A DNA stretch of 64,000 bases from the NCBI GenBank assembly GCA_020747065.1, contig JAGMVK010000013.1, positions 1,240,001-1,304,000 of the forward strand, written 5' to 3'. The notes below the pieces were generated by a model that saw only the letters and a list, made by a program, of their open reading frames with translations, was not told the DNA's origin and did no database searches. The translations under genes and the position numbers were made by a program. This stretch comes from Cadophora sp. MPI-SDFR-AT-0126 (lineage: Eukaryota; Ascomycota; Leotiomycetes; Helotiales; Ploettnerulaceae). This document shows positions 12,718-24,220 of the stretch, one piece after another (the first letter of the stretch is position 1; every line of letters starts with the position of its first letter).

Positions 12718-14537
12718 TCAAACAGTATATCTGAAGAACAAAGCATCATCACCCATCTCCCTCTCATCCCATTTCATCTCATCCGTATATCCACCAGGAG
12801 CAATATTACGCTCAGCGCAGAGAGCATCACGGCGGGCATTCTCGCGGCGATAGTAGAGAGTCATGAAGGTCGTGAGGGTAAAGGACATGGTAATGAGGGC
12901 AATGAGGAGGCAGTGACCTGTGATGAATCTGTGTGGTTGTTAGTGGATGTACTAATTTGGGATGGAATATTGAGGTAACGAGCCTTGGCTTATCTTTAGA
13001 CAAGTAGACGAAGCCTGAAATGGCACCGCCGAGATTGCCAAAGCCGACTTGCATTGCGATTCCGACACCTCGCTTAAGAGTTCCTCCAATGTTGTTGCTA
13101 GTCCAGGCAGTGATCAGAGGGACCATCGAGTAAATTCCTAGATGGTCAGTAAATAACATGTAAAACGATCAGGCAGACTTACCTGCAGCTGCCAAGAATG
13201 TACCAGCATATTGAACGTGAGGCATTCCATTGGTAACCAACATGAGTAGTCCAACGATTGACAGACCTTGGAAGCCCATCAAGAAGACTCCTCGTTGACC
13301 TGCCTTGTCTGCAGCATAATTGCTGGCGATGGTACAGATGCATGCCACAACGTAAGGTGGAACAGTCAACAATTGGGCTTCGTTGTTGGCATAGCCAAGG
13401 TTGTTGATGATTGTAGGCAGGAACAAGGCGACAGAGTATAGTGGGGTGAAGAGACCAATTGTGATGACCATATTGATCCAGATCTTCCAATCTCTAAATG
13501 CCTGAATAACATACTTCATACGGAAATCATCAGAAAGACCATTGTCTTCGGCTAGTCTTCTCTCGACTTCGATTCGTTCGGGGGTAGTGAGGAATGTGGC
13601 ACTGGTGAGTCAGCTTGGATCTGCATAAGTGCAGCAGGACTTACATGGCCGGATAGTCCTTGACAGCCCAGTATGTAAAACAACCAACGACGAGTGTCAA
13701 AAGACCCTCAAGAATGAAGATCCAAGCCCATCCAGCTTTACCACCAACGCCATCCATCTCAGAGATACCTCGAGCAAGCAGTCCACCGAAAGCACCTGCA
13801 GCTGTAGCAGCGGAGAAGAACAATGCCATTCGGAAACCACACTCAGCTCGACGATACCACATGGTGATGAAGTAGCTAATACCAGGAAACAGTCCACCTT
13901 CTGCGATACCGAGGAAGACTCTGCAGGCCAGGAGACCCTGGAAATTGTGTACTAGTCCCATGCATGTCATCACCAGTCCCCAGGATAGCATGATAACCGT
14001 GAACCAGACGCTGGGTCGGAACCGCTTCATCATCATATTGCTTGGGATCTCGGCGGCGACGTAGAAAGGGAAGAAGATGGCCAGTGCGATATTGTAATCC
14101 AGACCCTTCATACCCAGATCCTTCTCGAGGTGGACAAGGCGAGCATTACCAACATTGCTGCGGTCGAGGAAGCAGAGTCTGGAAGTGTCACTTTGGAGCA
14201 AAGACGAGGATGGCAATTCGAGGTGAGGATGGTTTGCTTACAAGTAGATGAGAGCCAGGAATGGGATGAGGTGGAGGTCCAACTTGCGAAGAAGCTTCTT
14301 GGTCTCGCCCTCATTGAAGGGAGAAGCACTGACAGGTCGACTATCATTTGAGCTGGTGAGATCAGGGTTCTTCTCTCGGTAGGTGGTAGTGGTCAAATTG
14401 AGGTCGGGGAGCCTGTGATTTTCAGCCGTGGGGATCGATGTTGACGCCATGGCTCCGACTTTCGGTGATGTTTTCTTGGTATTAGATTTGGACGAATCGA
14501 GGGATTTGGTGGATGTCTCGTCGTCCCAGTTGCGCAT
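12718..14537 (-). CDS. MFS anion:cation symporter (Dal5/TNA1 type)
   Basis: Five exons: 14537-14242, 14178-13645, 13601-13183, 13137-12984 and 12928-12718, giving 537 residues with consistent phases. The hydrophilic N-terminus leads into the first membrane span and LLCFLDRSNVGNARL, the hallmark of the Dal5/allantoate-nicotinate-pantothenate permease group. Further landmarks are RVFLGIAEGGLFPGISYFIT and NNIGGTLKRGVGIAMQVGFGNLGG. Members import small carboxylates or vitamins across the plasma membrane. The last intron (12983-12929) is bounded by GC-AG; only this junction yields the family-typical DKPRFITGH in frame. The gene is convergent with the sugar permease (605-bp gap) and divergent from PSF2. 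The precise substrate is unknown. Confidence 0.87.
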
Positions 14538-16104
14538 GGCTTGAGGTTCCTCGAGGACGCGGGGGGTTTTATGCGAGAGTGAGGTCTAATCTCGGAGTGA
14601 GTGAGTCCTTGCCGCTTTGTGATTCCTGACAAGTCATCGATTGGAGATACAGAGTTTGTGTTTTGGAAGATGAGGGGATGTGACAAGGTGATGATGTGAT
14701 GCGGGTTGAGAAGCGAGAGGGAGGGTAGGAATAATGAGGGGAGGCTAGCGTAATGAAGGAAGGACAGAGTAGGAAAGAATGCGAGCACACAGGAAGGCAA
14801 GAACAAGAACGATCAACAAAAAGCTTGTCTTGCGCATCGAGTACTTCAAGATTGGTTCCATGTTCGGTCCACTCGAATATTTTCTTGTCAATCTCATACT
14901 GGTCTGCTTCCCTGCTGTGCACTGGAAATGTTCCCCCATATTGAAACCATACGTACGATACGAGCCAATGCTCCACTCGTTCGAATCTCAACACCAGATC
15001 AGCCAGCCACTTAACTGTACCAACGGAGTGATTTATTGGTCACACAGACGGCATCAGACTCAACTCTCCACGATATTCAACACAGCTATCTATCCGGCCC
15101 AGGCCATCCATCCCATTGGAACTCAGACTTCCGTTTCACCAGAAAGCTGCCCAATCCACCAACCACCCACCCACCTCGTACACATTCAAGCCAGTATCCT
15201 CAGCTTCACCAGATCACACAACGGTCATGTTGTGTGCCCACGTTGATTCTAATCTTGGGCATAGACGTAGAACTACCGGATGCTGCCGCGGTGTCGATCA
15301 ATCTATGCCGGACGGGACTCCCAGAACCCGATCAAAAGTACCAATGTAGGTACTATATGCGAATGGCTTCATTGTTCCGAGCCACGCAGCCAAGCCAGAT
15401 GATCCAGATGGCGGAACCCGACCCAACAGCGATTCGGCAGGTACCCGTGGATGGGTTGGCACGTTGCTACGGGAAGTAGCATCCAGCTCATCGACCTTAT
15501 AACGACGGGATCGAAGGAGGGAAAGATCAACCGGCCCGAAGATTCCAGAGTCGAGGAACAAGGTGAAAGGGATACAAAGATGAAGTTATACACTTCTTTG
15601 ACCACGATGTTAATGTTTCATTGCATCGGCGAATTGTAATTTCTCACCGCCGTTTTCCTACTTTGTGGCCAGGGTACACAGTAATTCTATGTCACAGGAT
15701 CTCCTTTAGCAGAAAATCCAAATTGTGTTCATCGACGTGGCGTGCGTCATGTTACGCTCTCAAGTCCACATACAGAATCTACAATGGCTTCGAGATAGTG
15801 ACGAATTCCAAACGGCTCTTACTCGGAGGTTCAAGGGTCTATTGACGGGCACGTGAGTATGATGATGAATGATTCACATTACGCCCAGCAAGCGTCTGCG
15901 GCGACGCGCGTAGAAGTCGTCTCGAAAGCAATAAGTTGGGCGGATGGGAAGACAAGTCGGCGATGAGGATTGAATGTTGTCAGTTCGGTCGGAGAAGGAA
16001 ATATTCAGGCCTGAGGTTCAGCAAGGCACCAAGTTGGTCATCGCGTCTCCTCGGCGCGTCGTTCAAACCTCTAAAACACGAACTACACGAATTGACAAGT
16101 CACC
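14538..16104. promoter_or_regulatory. Divergent intergenic region between the Dal5-type permease and PSF2
   Basis: This 1.57-kb stretch must hold the 5' flanks of both divergent genes. Only short unsupported open frames are present. I see no repeat and no clear operator. Confidence 0.4.
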
Positions 16105-16960
16105 ATGGCATTACCACTGCAGCAGGGTCTAACACCAGCAGAGGTGGCATTTCTCTGTGAGATGGAAATGATCACCGTGGTACCTCGTCAACGTCTCGAA
16201 AGCCTCAATCTTCTCGCAGTAAGTTCTACCCCGCCAAACCCCTCCATCCACCCCTTCACACCCACCGACATCTCAATTGTACAAGCACGCAACAAGATAT
16301 CGGCCCCTCTCTCTCAGCTCTCCTCAACAATGCTAACAATTATCTCTCCAGGGTCCAACACCCTCTCTCCGCCCACCCCACCGCGCCTCTATCCCGCTGT
16401 GGCTCGCCCTCCTCCTAAAGCGCCAACGTAGAGCGAACATCCTCCCTCCACCCTGGCTCCTCCCCTCCTCCCTCGAACGCATCCTCTCCTACGAAACCGA
16501 AACCTCCCCCCAAACCTTCTCTCCCCCACCACCCCACCCCTATCCACTCACCACCCGTCCCCTCCCAACGGACAGCGTCTCACCACCCTTCCTCCCCTCC
16601 TCAACGGCCGACTCGGCCCCAGATTACCTCCCCTACCACTGGCTGGAACTAGGCGAGATTCTGCTAGATGCTTGTTCGGACGATATCCCTGAACCCGGAC
16701 GTGTGCGTACTCTGTTAAGAGATCTCAGGGAAGTTAGGATGGCGAAGATGAGGGCTAGTGTTAAGGTTTTGGAGGGTGGTGGTGTAAGTTCCTTGAGAGG
16801 AGTCGGCGCTATGGAGGTTGCGGAGGGGAGGGGCTTCATTGTGGGTGTTATGGATGGGTTAAGGAAATTGGGTGCTAGTAGGGAGATTGCGAGACGGGAG
16901 AGGGAGGAGCTGGGGGATGATGGAGAGGGGAGTGAGGATGAGGAGATGGGAATGGAGTAG
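16105..16960 (+). CDS. PSF2: DNA replication complex GINS subunit Psf2
   Basis: Two exons: 16105-16218 and 16352-16960, giving 240 residues. The start [20 protein letters not shown] and the block [14 protein letters not shown] match the conserved Psf2 opening. After the 133-nt intron (GTAAGT to TCTCCAG) come [22 protein letters not shown] and [22 protein letters not shown], then the helical [17 protein letters not shown] segment. GINS is the Sld5-Psf1-Psf2-Psf3 tetramer that joins Cdc45 and Mcm2-7 to form the replicative helicase in the nucleus. Fungal Psf2 is usually 200-270 residues long. A Pro/Ser-rich insert (about residues 85-125) and an acidic C-terminus are typical variation. This is a housekeeping gene and a useful synteny anchor. 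Confidence 0.93.
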
Positions 16961-19476
16961 ATGTTTTCTGTGGCAATATTGCATAGCATGGCACTTGTTC
17001 TGATGGGTTGCGGAAGGCGTTTTGGTGCATGGATGGCGATATATACCATTTTGTTATGACGGACATGACGGATATAGAGAACATGGAAATGGAACATTCT
17101 GCATGGTGACTGCAAGTTCAACAAGATTGGAGAAGACATAGGTCTCTCCAACTCCGACCACCACCTTCCTAAATTCACTCCTGCCTCGGGACTCAACCCC
17201 CCACAAGTCTCCCGTATAGAAGCCACTCCACCACATCTCCACCACATCTTTCCCCTCAGTCCAACCACAGACAGATAATCATTGACTAACTATCCAGTAC
17301 TATATGAGCCGGCCCTGAGCTCAGGATACGATTAGTACAGCAAATATCGATGAATATTCCCCTTCCACAGAGTGAAACTTTCCATGCCAGTAAGTATAGA
17401 TCAAAATCGTGTTCCACGTTCTGGAAACGTCTATTTTGTGTTTCGCTTGATCAACCATTATTCTTGGGTTCGCTCGCCTTGTGTGTCAAGTTCGTACCTG
17501 TTGCTATCCTTGTTTTCTCTGGCCAACTCATCGCTTTAAAAATACTGTCAAAGTGAAATCCTTGTTCAGCTGGTTCTAACGTCTTATTGCTGCGGAATGG
17601 TGTTTGTAGGTAGTACTATAAGCTTTCATTCACAGGCTGCAGAGTAGAAAATACGATTGAGATTTTTGAAACTTGCGACATGCTGGATGCTCATGTTAAT
17701 TGGTCATTGCCTTGTCAAGGAGAGATGGAGAATGAACGGCGTGCCTCTTCGTTGTGCTTTATACTCGTTCCTATCGCTTGATTGGGGGACTGTACAATTC
17801 ATTGTATCTGATCTCTTCATGGTAGCTTACTGAAGTGAGGACTCCCCTCTGTAAAAATCCAGCGTGTATTCCGATTCACCAGCACCCCTCAGAATCTAGT
17901 CTCGGAACAGCTCCTTCGTTTATTTTCTTGCAGTATCTATGAATGGCATCCGCGCTCCTGGGTTGGAACAAGACATATAGATCTAAACGATCGACCATTT
18001 TTTCCTTTCACGACCAAGGTTGGTGGCCACACACGTCGAGACTGCATAGGAGAGGTTTCTGGCTGGTGTTCAACGCCTATGTCGTGTTTATGTCCACCGT
18101 GGGGAATTCATCTATTTAGGATGGGTGAGGTACGAGGGGAAAGAAGATGATTGAGAGTAGAAGGTTAAGAAGATGGACATTTTGAAAGTGTGGAGGCTTG
18201 AGTATGTTGCTGTCGTTTGTAAGTATGCTGTCATATCCTGGCGTTGTTCACGTTCGACACTAAACCACTAAAAGTGATAATGGAGACTTTCTAAAGCCTA
18301 GTATTTAGAATCGCTTGATGGGAAGCCTTGTCAGAAATACTGCTCCTGTTCGTAATCCACAGATTTAAATAATACTGCGACATCCATGTTCGTCTCTGGT
18401 TCGGGTGGTAATTTATAGCTTTGAGGCTTCTTCCGTACCGTGAAACTGTCCCATTATATATGGGAAAACGAAGGTGCTTAATCCTGGGCCATCAAGTGAA
18501 GTTAGAAGACTTAAAGAAGGATTGTGTACGGTGTGGATTGAAGAGTTTCTATTCACTGCCAACACTTCATTACACTCCATTGCTGAAATGTACGGTTGCA
18601 TTATGTAATACGAGGGAATAGACTGCGGTAGTAGAGGTACTTGAACCGGTCTCGTTGGGAATTTTCCAGAGGCAGGGTATCAGGTTCAACAGTACTGGAT
18701 CAACTAGAGCGTGATGTTCTCGTAACGGTGTCCTTTCATTCTCAAAAACTAAATGCGCAGTTTCATCTGTTCTTTCACTTTGGCTAGGGAGATTTGTACT
18801 AGTTACTCTATTGGGAAGATGTCGAAAGTTGGAGGATTTCTGGGACGGCCTGTAGCTGGAAATATCAAGTGTTGCCATTCGATGTTTTGTTGTCAATGCT
18901 AAGCGAGCGTCACCCTTTCCCTGGAAAACCGCAGTAACAGACTTGTACACTAAATCACACTATGGCAATACGGCATACCGGATACGCTACGGGCTAATAT
19001 TCAAACTATTGAAGACATTTGTTGTCTACTTGCAAGATTTCCAAGTCAGTATCAGAGCTTGGTCATGTTATCCTCAGGATTGTCTTCGTCTAACCTATTC
19101 TCGGGGCTGCTCTCTCCAACATCCTCCAACATCAACCAACATTCACTAAATCTTCTTAACCAACTAACTTTTCAATCTAGTATTTACTAACAAGTGCGTT
19201 GCTATCAAACACCAGATTTCGACCTCCAATGCAGGAGCCAGATTGCAAAACATAACCAGCAGCTTCAAACCATACATTCATCTCTTCCTCCTTCCGATCT
19301 TTCGCTCTCGTTCCTTCTCCACAACCTCGTGAATACCCCACACTCTCTCCACACCCCGGACCCGGAACCCCAGCCCCTAGCATTTCACCGTATGCTTTCC
19401 AAGTTATGCCCCTGACTCGTCACTCCAAAGGATATTATCCCATTTGCTCATCCGTCCAGTTGACATGCTCTTCCGG
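16961..19476. other. Gene-free stretch
   Basis: About 2.5 kb. Only short frames are present, none with a recognisable domain or paired splice signals. The frame opposite PSF2 that runs into this region (16633-17268, minus) is a shadow. No repeat longer than a few bases was noticed. Confidence 0.5.
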
Positions 19477-20556
19477 TTAGGCTAGCTCAACGACATTCAG
19501 CCACATGGGCTCCTTGCGCTCCTCGACAACATCGAAAGCCGCCAGAACCTGAGAGAACTTGAACCTGTGCGTGATCAGATCGTCGATAACCAGGGAGCCG
19601 TCAGCAAGCCACTGGAGCACCTGTTTCGTCTCGAGTGTCCCGTTCGTTCGGCAACCGGTGATAGTCCAGCACATCTGCATTATCACGATCAGGGGAGTGG
19701 GGAACGGGGTTGGACTACCGCCCAGATGGACGAAGGTGCCACCGACGCGCAAGGCTCGAGCGATGTGTGCCGTGTACTGGGGCACCTTCAGCAGGTCGAT
19801 GATGATATCGATGCCCTTGGAGGCCATGGCCATGAGTGGGGCGGTCACGGACTGGCTGTCTGGCTCCAGCGAGGATGGCAGCACCAGCAGCTCGGTCTCG
19901 AGGTTGGTTATCTTGGCCGCCTCCTCCAGTCGCTGCTGGTTCCGGCCCACCAGTATGATTTTAGCAATTGGGAAACGCGTCGCCAGGCGTAGAATGAGAC
20001 TGCCGATCGTGCCTGTCGGCGCCGTTATCAGCACCGTGGCAGCATCCGGAATGTTTGCCAGATTGAGGAGTTGTAGCGCTGTCGCCACGTCGTGAACCTT
20101 GGCTGCCGCGTCGAAAGAGACCTGGGGGGGAAGCAGGTCGATGAAAGAGTATGGCAGCCGTACGTACTCCGCCAGACAGCCATCTGGGTACTGGTCATAG
20201 AGCGGTGTCTTCTTGCCAAACCGCGCGAACCCGATACAGGCGCCTTCGACACACATGTGCTCGCGGCCACTGGTGCAACGTGGACACGTGAGACAGGACA
20301 GGATGGGACGCACTCGTACCCGGTCCCCGATGCTGATGCCAGGTACATCGCGGCCTACTGCGACTATAGTACCTGCTCCCTCGTGGCCCAGGGTTGAAGG
20401 CAGCTCGCATAAGCCCATCTTGACTAGAGTACGCATGCCTGGCGTGATACTCGACACTTCGATCTTCACAAGGACGTCGTGTGCTCCAACAGCCGGCATG
20501 GGCACATTCCCGAGCTCGAACTTGTCGGAGCGGTTGACTGCGCGCACCGCCTGCAT
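19477..20556 (-). CDS. Zinc-type alcohol dehydrogenase-like oxidoreductase (MDR family)
   Basis: Single exon, 359 residues. The four structural-zinc cysteines lie at 88, 91, 94 and 102 (SCLTCPRCTSGREHMC). The catalytic-site GHEGAG block is at 57-62 and the NAD(P)-binding region near APTGTIGSLILRLA. The usual first catalytic-zinc cysteine (CxTD or CHSD about 20 residues before GHE) is replaced by SSITPGM, so catalytic zinc binding may be altered. The frame stays open upstream to 20820, but the ATG at 20556 starts the typical MxAVRAV beta strand, and the upstream part is low-complexity Leu/Ser/Phe from a pyrimidine-rich leader. It lies 1.3 kb from the methyltransferase on the same strand, so it may oxidise or reduce an intermediate of that locus (inference). 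Confidence 0.85.
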   Translation of the reverse strand: MQAVRAVNRSDKFELGNVPMPAVGAHDVLVKIEVSSITPGMRTLVKMGLCELPSTLGHEGAGTIVAVGRDVPGISIGDRVRVRPILSCLTCPRCTSGREHMCVEGACIGFARFGKKTPLYDQYPDGCLAEYVRLPYSFIDLLPPQVSFDAAAKVHDVATALQLLNLANIPDAATVLITAPTGTIGSLILRLATRFPIAKIILVGRNQQRLEEAAKITNLETELLVLPSSLEPDSQSVTAPLMAMASKGIDIIIDLLKVPQYTAHIARALRVGGTFVHLGGSPTPFPTPLIVIMQMCWTITGCRTNGTLETKQVLQWLADGSLVIDDLITHRFKFSQVLAAFDVVEERKEPMWLNVVELA

Positions 20557-20723
20557 AGCTGGATATCGCGAGCTGGATGGGAACAACAAGTGAACGAAAT
20601 GAAGCGAGAAACGGCAGGGTAAGATAAATGAATGGTGCTCGCTGCTTGCTGTTCGCGTCTCGACTCGGGAAAGTAGAGGCAGTAAGCTGACCGTTGTGAG
20701 TCGGTCTCTGGTATGAAGGGTTT

Positions 20724-20883
20724 GCGACAGGAAGAGAGGGAGAGAGGTAGAGAGGAAGAGACGAAGAGGAAAAGAGAAAAGGAGAGGAAGAGGGGGAGAG
20801 AGAGAAATGTGAGCGAGCAAGTGAGTGGGGAATTGAGTAAATCGTCGTCTTCGTCTTCGTCTTCGTCTTCCGTTTCGTCCTCG
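20724..20883 (-). promoter_or_regulatory. Pyrimidine-rich leader and CTT/CGT microsatellite upstream of the alcohol dehydrogenase
   Basis: On the coding (minus) strand, 20724-20815 is almost pure C and T, as in many fungal promoters and 5' leaders. It abuts a run of about four TCTTCG units (+ strand, about 20845-20870). Confidence 0.45.
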
Positions 20884-20975
20884 TTGACTCCTATATTGTA
20901 TGGTGGGTGGGGACTACGCAACTTGCAGAACGAACAGTTCCAATATCAACAAACACTCTTCGTATCGTAAGCAAT

Positions 20976-20995
20976 GGGGGGGGGGGGGGGGGGGG
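20976..20995 (+). repeat. Homopolymer of 20 G
   Basis: An uninterrupted G20 tract, followed by A and four more G, lies about 420 bp upstream of the dehydrogenase start and in the shared upstream area with the methyltransferase terminus. The exact length is error-prone in any assembly. Confidence 0.85.
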
Positions 20996-21846
20996 AGGGG
21001 ATACCCATAACCCCGCCCCGCTACCTCCCCGCGTCCCCCGCAAATGCTTTCCCCGCGAACAGTAAGTTACTGTATGTGGTTGTCCGATCTGCCAAACCAA
21101 TCTCTGTGATGCTTGCCGGGGCGAAGTCCATGGGATGGGAAGCGAGAAGGGGAAAGGCTTCTGCGAGAAAAACTACTTACTCGCCTCGGCCTCGGCCTTA
21201 TCCTTCTTTTCTCTCCGTCTCACTCTCCTGTGTCCCGGGCGATTCGCGGTTCCGAAAGACCGGGGCGTGGCAGGGCAGGTTTGACTGTGGCTTGCTTGGA
21301 ACTGGGCCTTGTCAGCGACGCCAGGTCAACTCACGAGGCCAGAATTTCAACGACCTATCGTGTGATTTAGCACAGGTAAAAAACCCGTAGTGATGATACA
21401 GCTCCTACTTAATTTTATAATTGTATAATTAAAAACAACTTGACTTTTCGACACAAAAAAGAGATTGTGAGAACCTGGCGACGCCCTTTTACTTCGGGAC
21501 TAAAATATGCAAATAATGGGATAGAAACAGGCTCGCGGGATCCTCGGTTTCTTGCTTTATTTAGCTGAGGAAGAATGACAATGAATATGACTGAGGAGAT
21601 TCTTAATAGGGAAATTGCATATCACGAAATCTAATAAGGTTAATCCGACAGGCTTTTGGATTCGCTATAAGAAACAAGCCCTCTGCGACAAGCTATGCTC
21701 ACAACCTACTCGAGTACACCTGCGCGGATTCACGAAAGTGAGCATGAGGTATAGAGATGAATTTATTATAAACCACTGGGGCTAATTCCGACCGTCAACA
21801 TCCAGCCGATCTAGGCCCGTCGTGTACGTTGTTCTATACACGCAGC

Positions 21847-22593
21847 CTACTTGGTATCTGACAATGTGGGCTTCCTCCCCCAAAAGGACTCCAGGCCACG
21901 ATTAACGTACCAGCCCTGATCAGTCAAGCGATCTCCGAATGCGAGCCGCAAGTCATCCACACTCCAGTATGAGAGTTTCCTCCAATCCATCTTGATTCCG
22001 GCGAAGATCTTCTCCACGATATAGAGCAGGTGGATGTCGGCGCTGGCCTTCTCCTCAAACGGCGGGCCTAGCGAAAGCTCGCCGGTGGCCAGAACTCCTC
22101 CTGGCTTTAGAACCCGGGTCAGGTGCTGCGCAGTCTCGGTCCAGTCTTCGGTGTGCTGCACCCCTTGCATCACCGCAATGGCATCGTAGTAGTTGTCCGC
22201 GATCTTGTCGACATAGTCCCAGCGCCACGTCCCCAGCGCTCCATTCTTGCCCATCTCTCCAGCGAAGCACATATCTCGTGCGCGATCAATCACATCGATC
22301 GAGGTGATTTCCGCGTCAGCCGGAAGCAGACGGCGTAGATCTTCGACGAAACCACAGCTCTCGTTCGACTCCCCGATGAGCAGGACGCGCTTCGCCGTCG
22401 CGAGATTCAGTCGATCGTAAATGCGAGCCTTTTCGTCGGCAATCTTCCTCCACATGTAGGGCAGGCCGCCCAGCATGATAGCAGCGCTCCATCGTTGCTG
22501 CTCGTTAGGATCCAGAATAGCAGGCCCAAATCTGGTCACATCGTGCGCTTGAAGATACTCCCAAGGATTGGTGGGAAGATCATTGTTCGCCAT
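21847..22593 (-). CDS. SAM-dependent methyltransferase
   Basis: Single exon, 248 residues, from the ATG at 22593 (the codons before it begin with GTG). The Rossmann-type order is visible: motif I VLLIGES at about 70-76, the acidic end of strand 2 at ITSID (D100), YDAIAVMQGVQHTEDW at 136-151 and LKPGGVLATGE at 162-172. Motif I has Ser and Asn where class I enzymes usually carry Gly-x-Gly, so it is a divergent member. The product is soluble and probably cytosolic. The gene is divergent from the cupin gene, with 558 bp between starts, and lies in the group with the dehydrogenase, P450s and a regulator. That suggests O-, N- or C-methylation of a small molecule. The substrate cannot be read from the sequence. 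Confidence 0.82.
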   Translation of the reverse strand: MANNDLPTNPWEYLQAHDVTRFGPAILDPNEQQRWSAAIMLGGLPYMWRKIADEKARIYDRLNLATAKRVLLIGESNESCGFVEDLRRLLPADAEITSIDVIDRARDMCFAGEMGKNGALGTWRWDYVDKIADNYYDAIAVMQGVQHTEDWTETAQHLTRVLKPGGVLATGELSLGPPFEEKASADIHLLYIVEKIFAGIKMDWRKLSYWSVDDLRLAFGDRLTDQGWYVNRGLESFWGRKPTLSDTK

Positions 22594-23151
22594 AACCACT
22601 TTCGCAGTCGATAGTGCTCGTGTTAATGACTCTTAGGAACCTCGTGAGGCTGAATTAAGGCGAATGCGTCGTTTCGAACAGCGGATTGGAGATAAGATGC
22701 GGAGGAAGAAGTAGTCGTAAGTATTCAGAGCAAACTACATTACAGTACCTTATCCCCTCGGCTCTGTCGGTGCAGCTGATACGTCGTTGATGACTGGCCA
22801 GTCATGTAAACAACCCTCTCGGATGCTAGGCGGGTAGCTGAGCGGTCTGTGGTCAAGACTGTACCCGCACTAGCATTCCCCGCATCAAGGACCTTGTGTC
22901 CCCGCGTTACTGTAGGCGATCCCCTAAAATCCCGCGGAGTGGAGGGCATACGGAGCAAGTATTAATTTTCAGTCAGGAAAGGCTAAATTCCAAGAACGAT
23001 CTTTCCGTCATACTGTTTCCGACTGAGCGTCGAGATCTGGGAAGTATTTACTATCTCCTCTCACTCCACTCATGAAAACTGCATTTTCCCTCTTCGTTCC
23101 ATTCAACAAGAACAACAACAAAAATAACAAAAAACACCCAGCGATTTCATC
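22594..23151. promoter_or_regulatory. Divergent promoter, methyltransferase / cupin
   Basis: This 558-bp region separates two divergent starts. It contains several C-rich clusters with CCG or CGG cores, including CCCGCGG near 22930, the kind of half-site bound by Zn2Cys6 regulators such as the one encoded at 24221-26775. The A-rich CAACAAGAACAACAAC leader lies just before the cupin ATG. The regulator link is inference. Confidence 0.45.
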
Positions 23152-24150
23152 ATGGACGGCATCGTGGAAGAAGTCATTGACTCCCTACCGGTCGATGAAA
23201 GCGTTGTGAGAATGTCTCGAAAGGAAGAACTTCTCTTCCAGGTTCCTCCAAACAGCCCGGCGATGACCTTTTGGCGGGACTACGAGCCATTGGCCGCCGT
23301 GCACTTCTCGCAGACTTATACGCCGTCGACGTTCGCACCGCCCCGCGATGTCTACTGCGGGAACTTCCTGCGCCTCGAGTGGCAGCAGATCCAGGGCCGA
23401 CAACCCTTCTACCACCGCAACGCCGACGTCGACGAGGTATCTCTCCAGATCGCCGGGAAGCGAACCTTGATGACCGAGCTTGGCTCGCTGGACGTGAAGC
23501 CCGGAGACTGGTCGAGGATCCCTGTCGGCATCGCCCATGATAATTCATGTTGGGAGGATATCCACTTGCTATTCTACTTTCACGCAGCTGCTGAGACGGG
23601 GAAGATCGTGGCGACGGCAGCCAAGCGGGAAGTCCAATTCGAGGGCTGGTCCCCCGCGACGGTGCCAGAGCTGCTGACAGCCTGCTTGGGGACACGCGGC
23701 TGCGACCTCGCGGTTTCGCTGGTGGACGAAGAACTACTTCTCAAGACTTGCTCCACAATGCAGGATCTCAGCCTCCAGCGAGCCACAGACCCTGGCAACG
23801 ACACAGAATGGCTATATAAATCGCAGCATGTATGGATCGGTGTAAGGCAGCTCAATAACGCAGCTGGGAAAGTCTACACCCGTCATAGGAGGGCCGATGC
23901 CATCCACTATCAACTCAGCGGGACCCGGACTCTAGTCACGCAGCGAGGCACCATCGAGCTCGTCCCGGGAGATTTTATCAGCATCCCGATGGGCTGTGCT
24001 TATACTAGCATCTGTGTTGGGGAAAGTAGTCACATTCTCGTCGTGACGAGCCAGGAAGCGCCGCTCAAGGCGAATGCTACAAAGATGGCAATGCCGACTA
24101 CCATCCAAAATGTCTTGCTGGCCCGGAAACAGATATCGGGAAATATTTGA
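23152..24150 (+). CDS. Two-domain cupin (bicupin), putative dioxygenase-like protein
   Basis: Single exon, 332 residues. Two cupin motifs are clear. In the first, YHRNADVDEV (H88, E95) is followed by GDWSRIPVGIAHDN (H129), fitting the metal-binding G-x5-P-x-G-x2-H pattern. The second repeats the layout (RHRRADAIHYQLSG near 245-257 and GDFISIPMGCAYTS near 273-286), but the last His is replaced by Tyr (Y284), so this copy has probably lost metal binding. The two halves look like an internal duplication. The HRNAD motif is reminiscent of homogentisate-dioxygenase-like cupins, hence a possible Fe(II) oxygenase or isomerase role (inference). It is divergent from the methyltransferase and converges on the regulator, with only 70 bp between stops. 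Confidence 0.82.
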   Translation: MDGIVEEVIDSLPVDESVVRMSRKEELLFQVPPNSPAMTFWRDYEPLAAVHFSQTYTPSTFAPPRDVYCGNFLRLEWQQIQGRQPFYHRNADVDEVSLQIAGKRTLMTELGSLDVKPGDWSRIPVGIAHDNSCWEDIHLLFYFHAAAETGKIVATAAKREVQFEGWSPATVPELLTACLGTRGCDLAVSLVDEELLLKTCSTMQDLSLQRATDPGNDTEWLYKSQHVWIGVRQLNNAAGKVYTRHRRADAIHYQLSGTRTLVTQRGTIELVPGDFISIPMGCAYTSICVGESSHILVVTSQEAPLKANATKMAMPTTIQNVLLARKQISGNI

Positions 24151-24220
24151 CAAATTGTTCGAGTGCCTTGGTCTTCGATGCCCCAGGTTCTTTATTTACA
24201 TAGCCGTAGCTCTTAGCGAA

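Noticed and set aside
16633..17268. 211-codon minus frame overlapping PSF2
   Set aside because: Low-complexity Ser/Pro translation antisense to a clear housekeeping gene.
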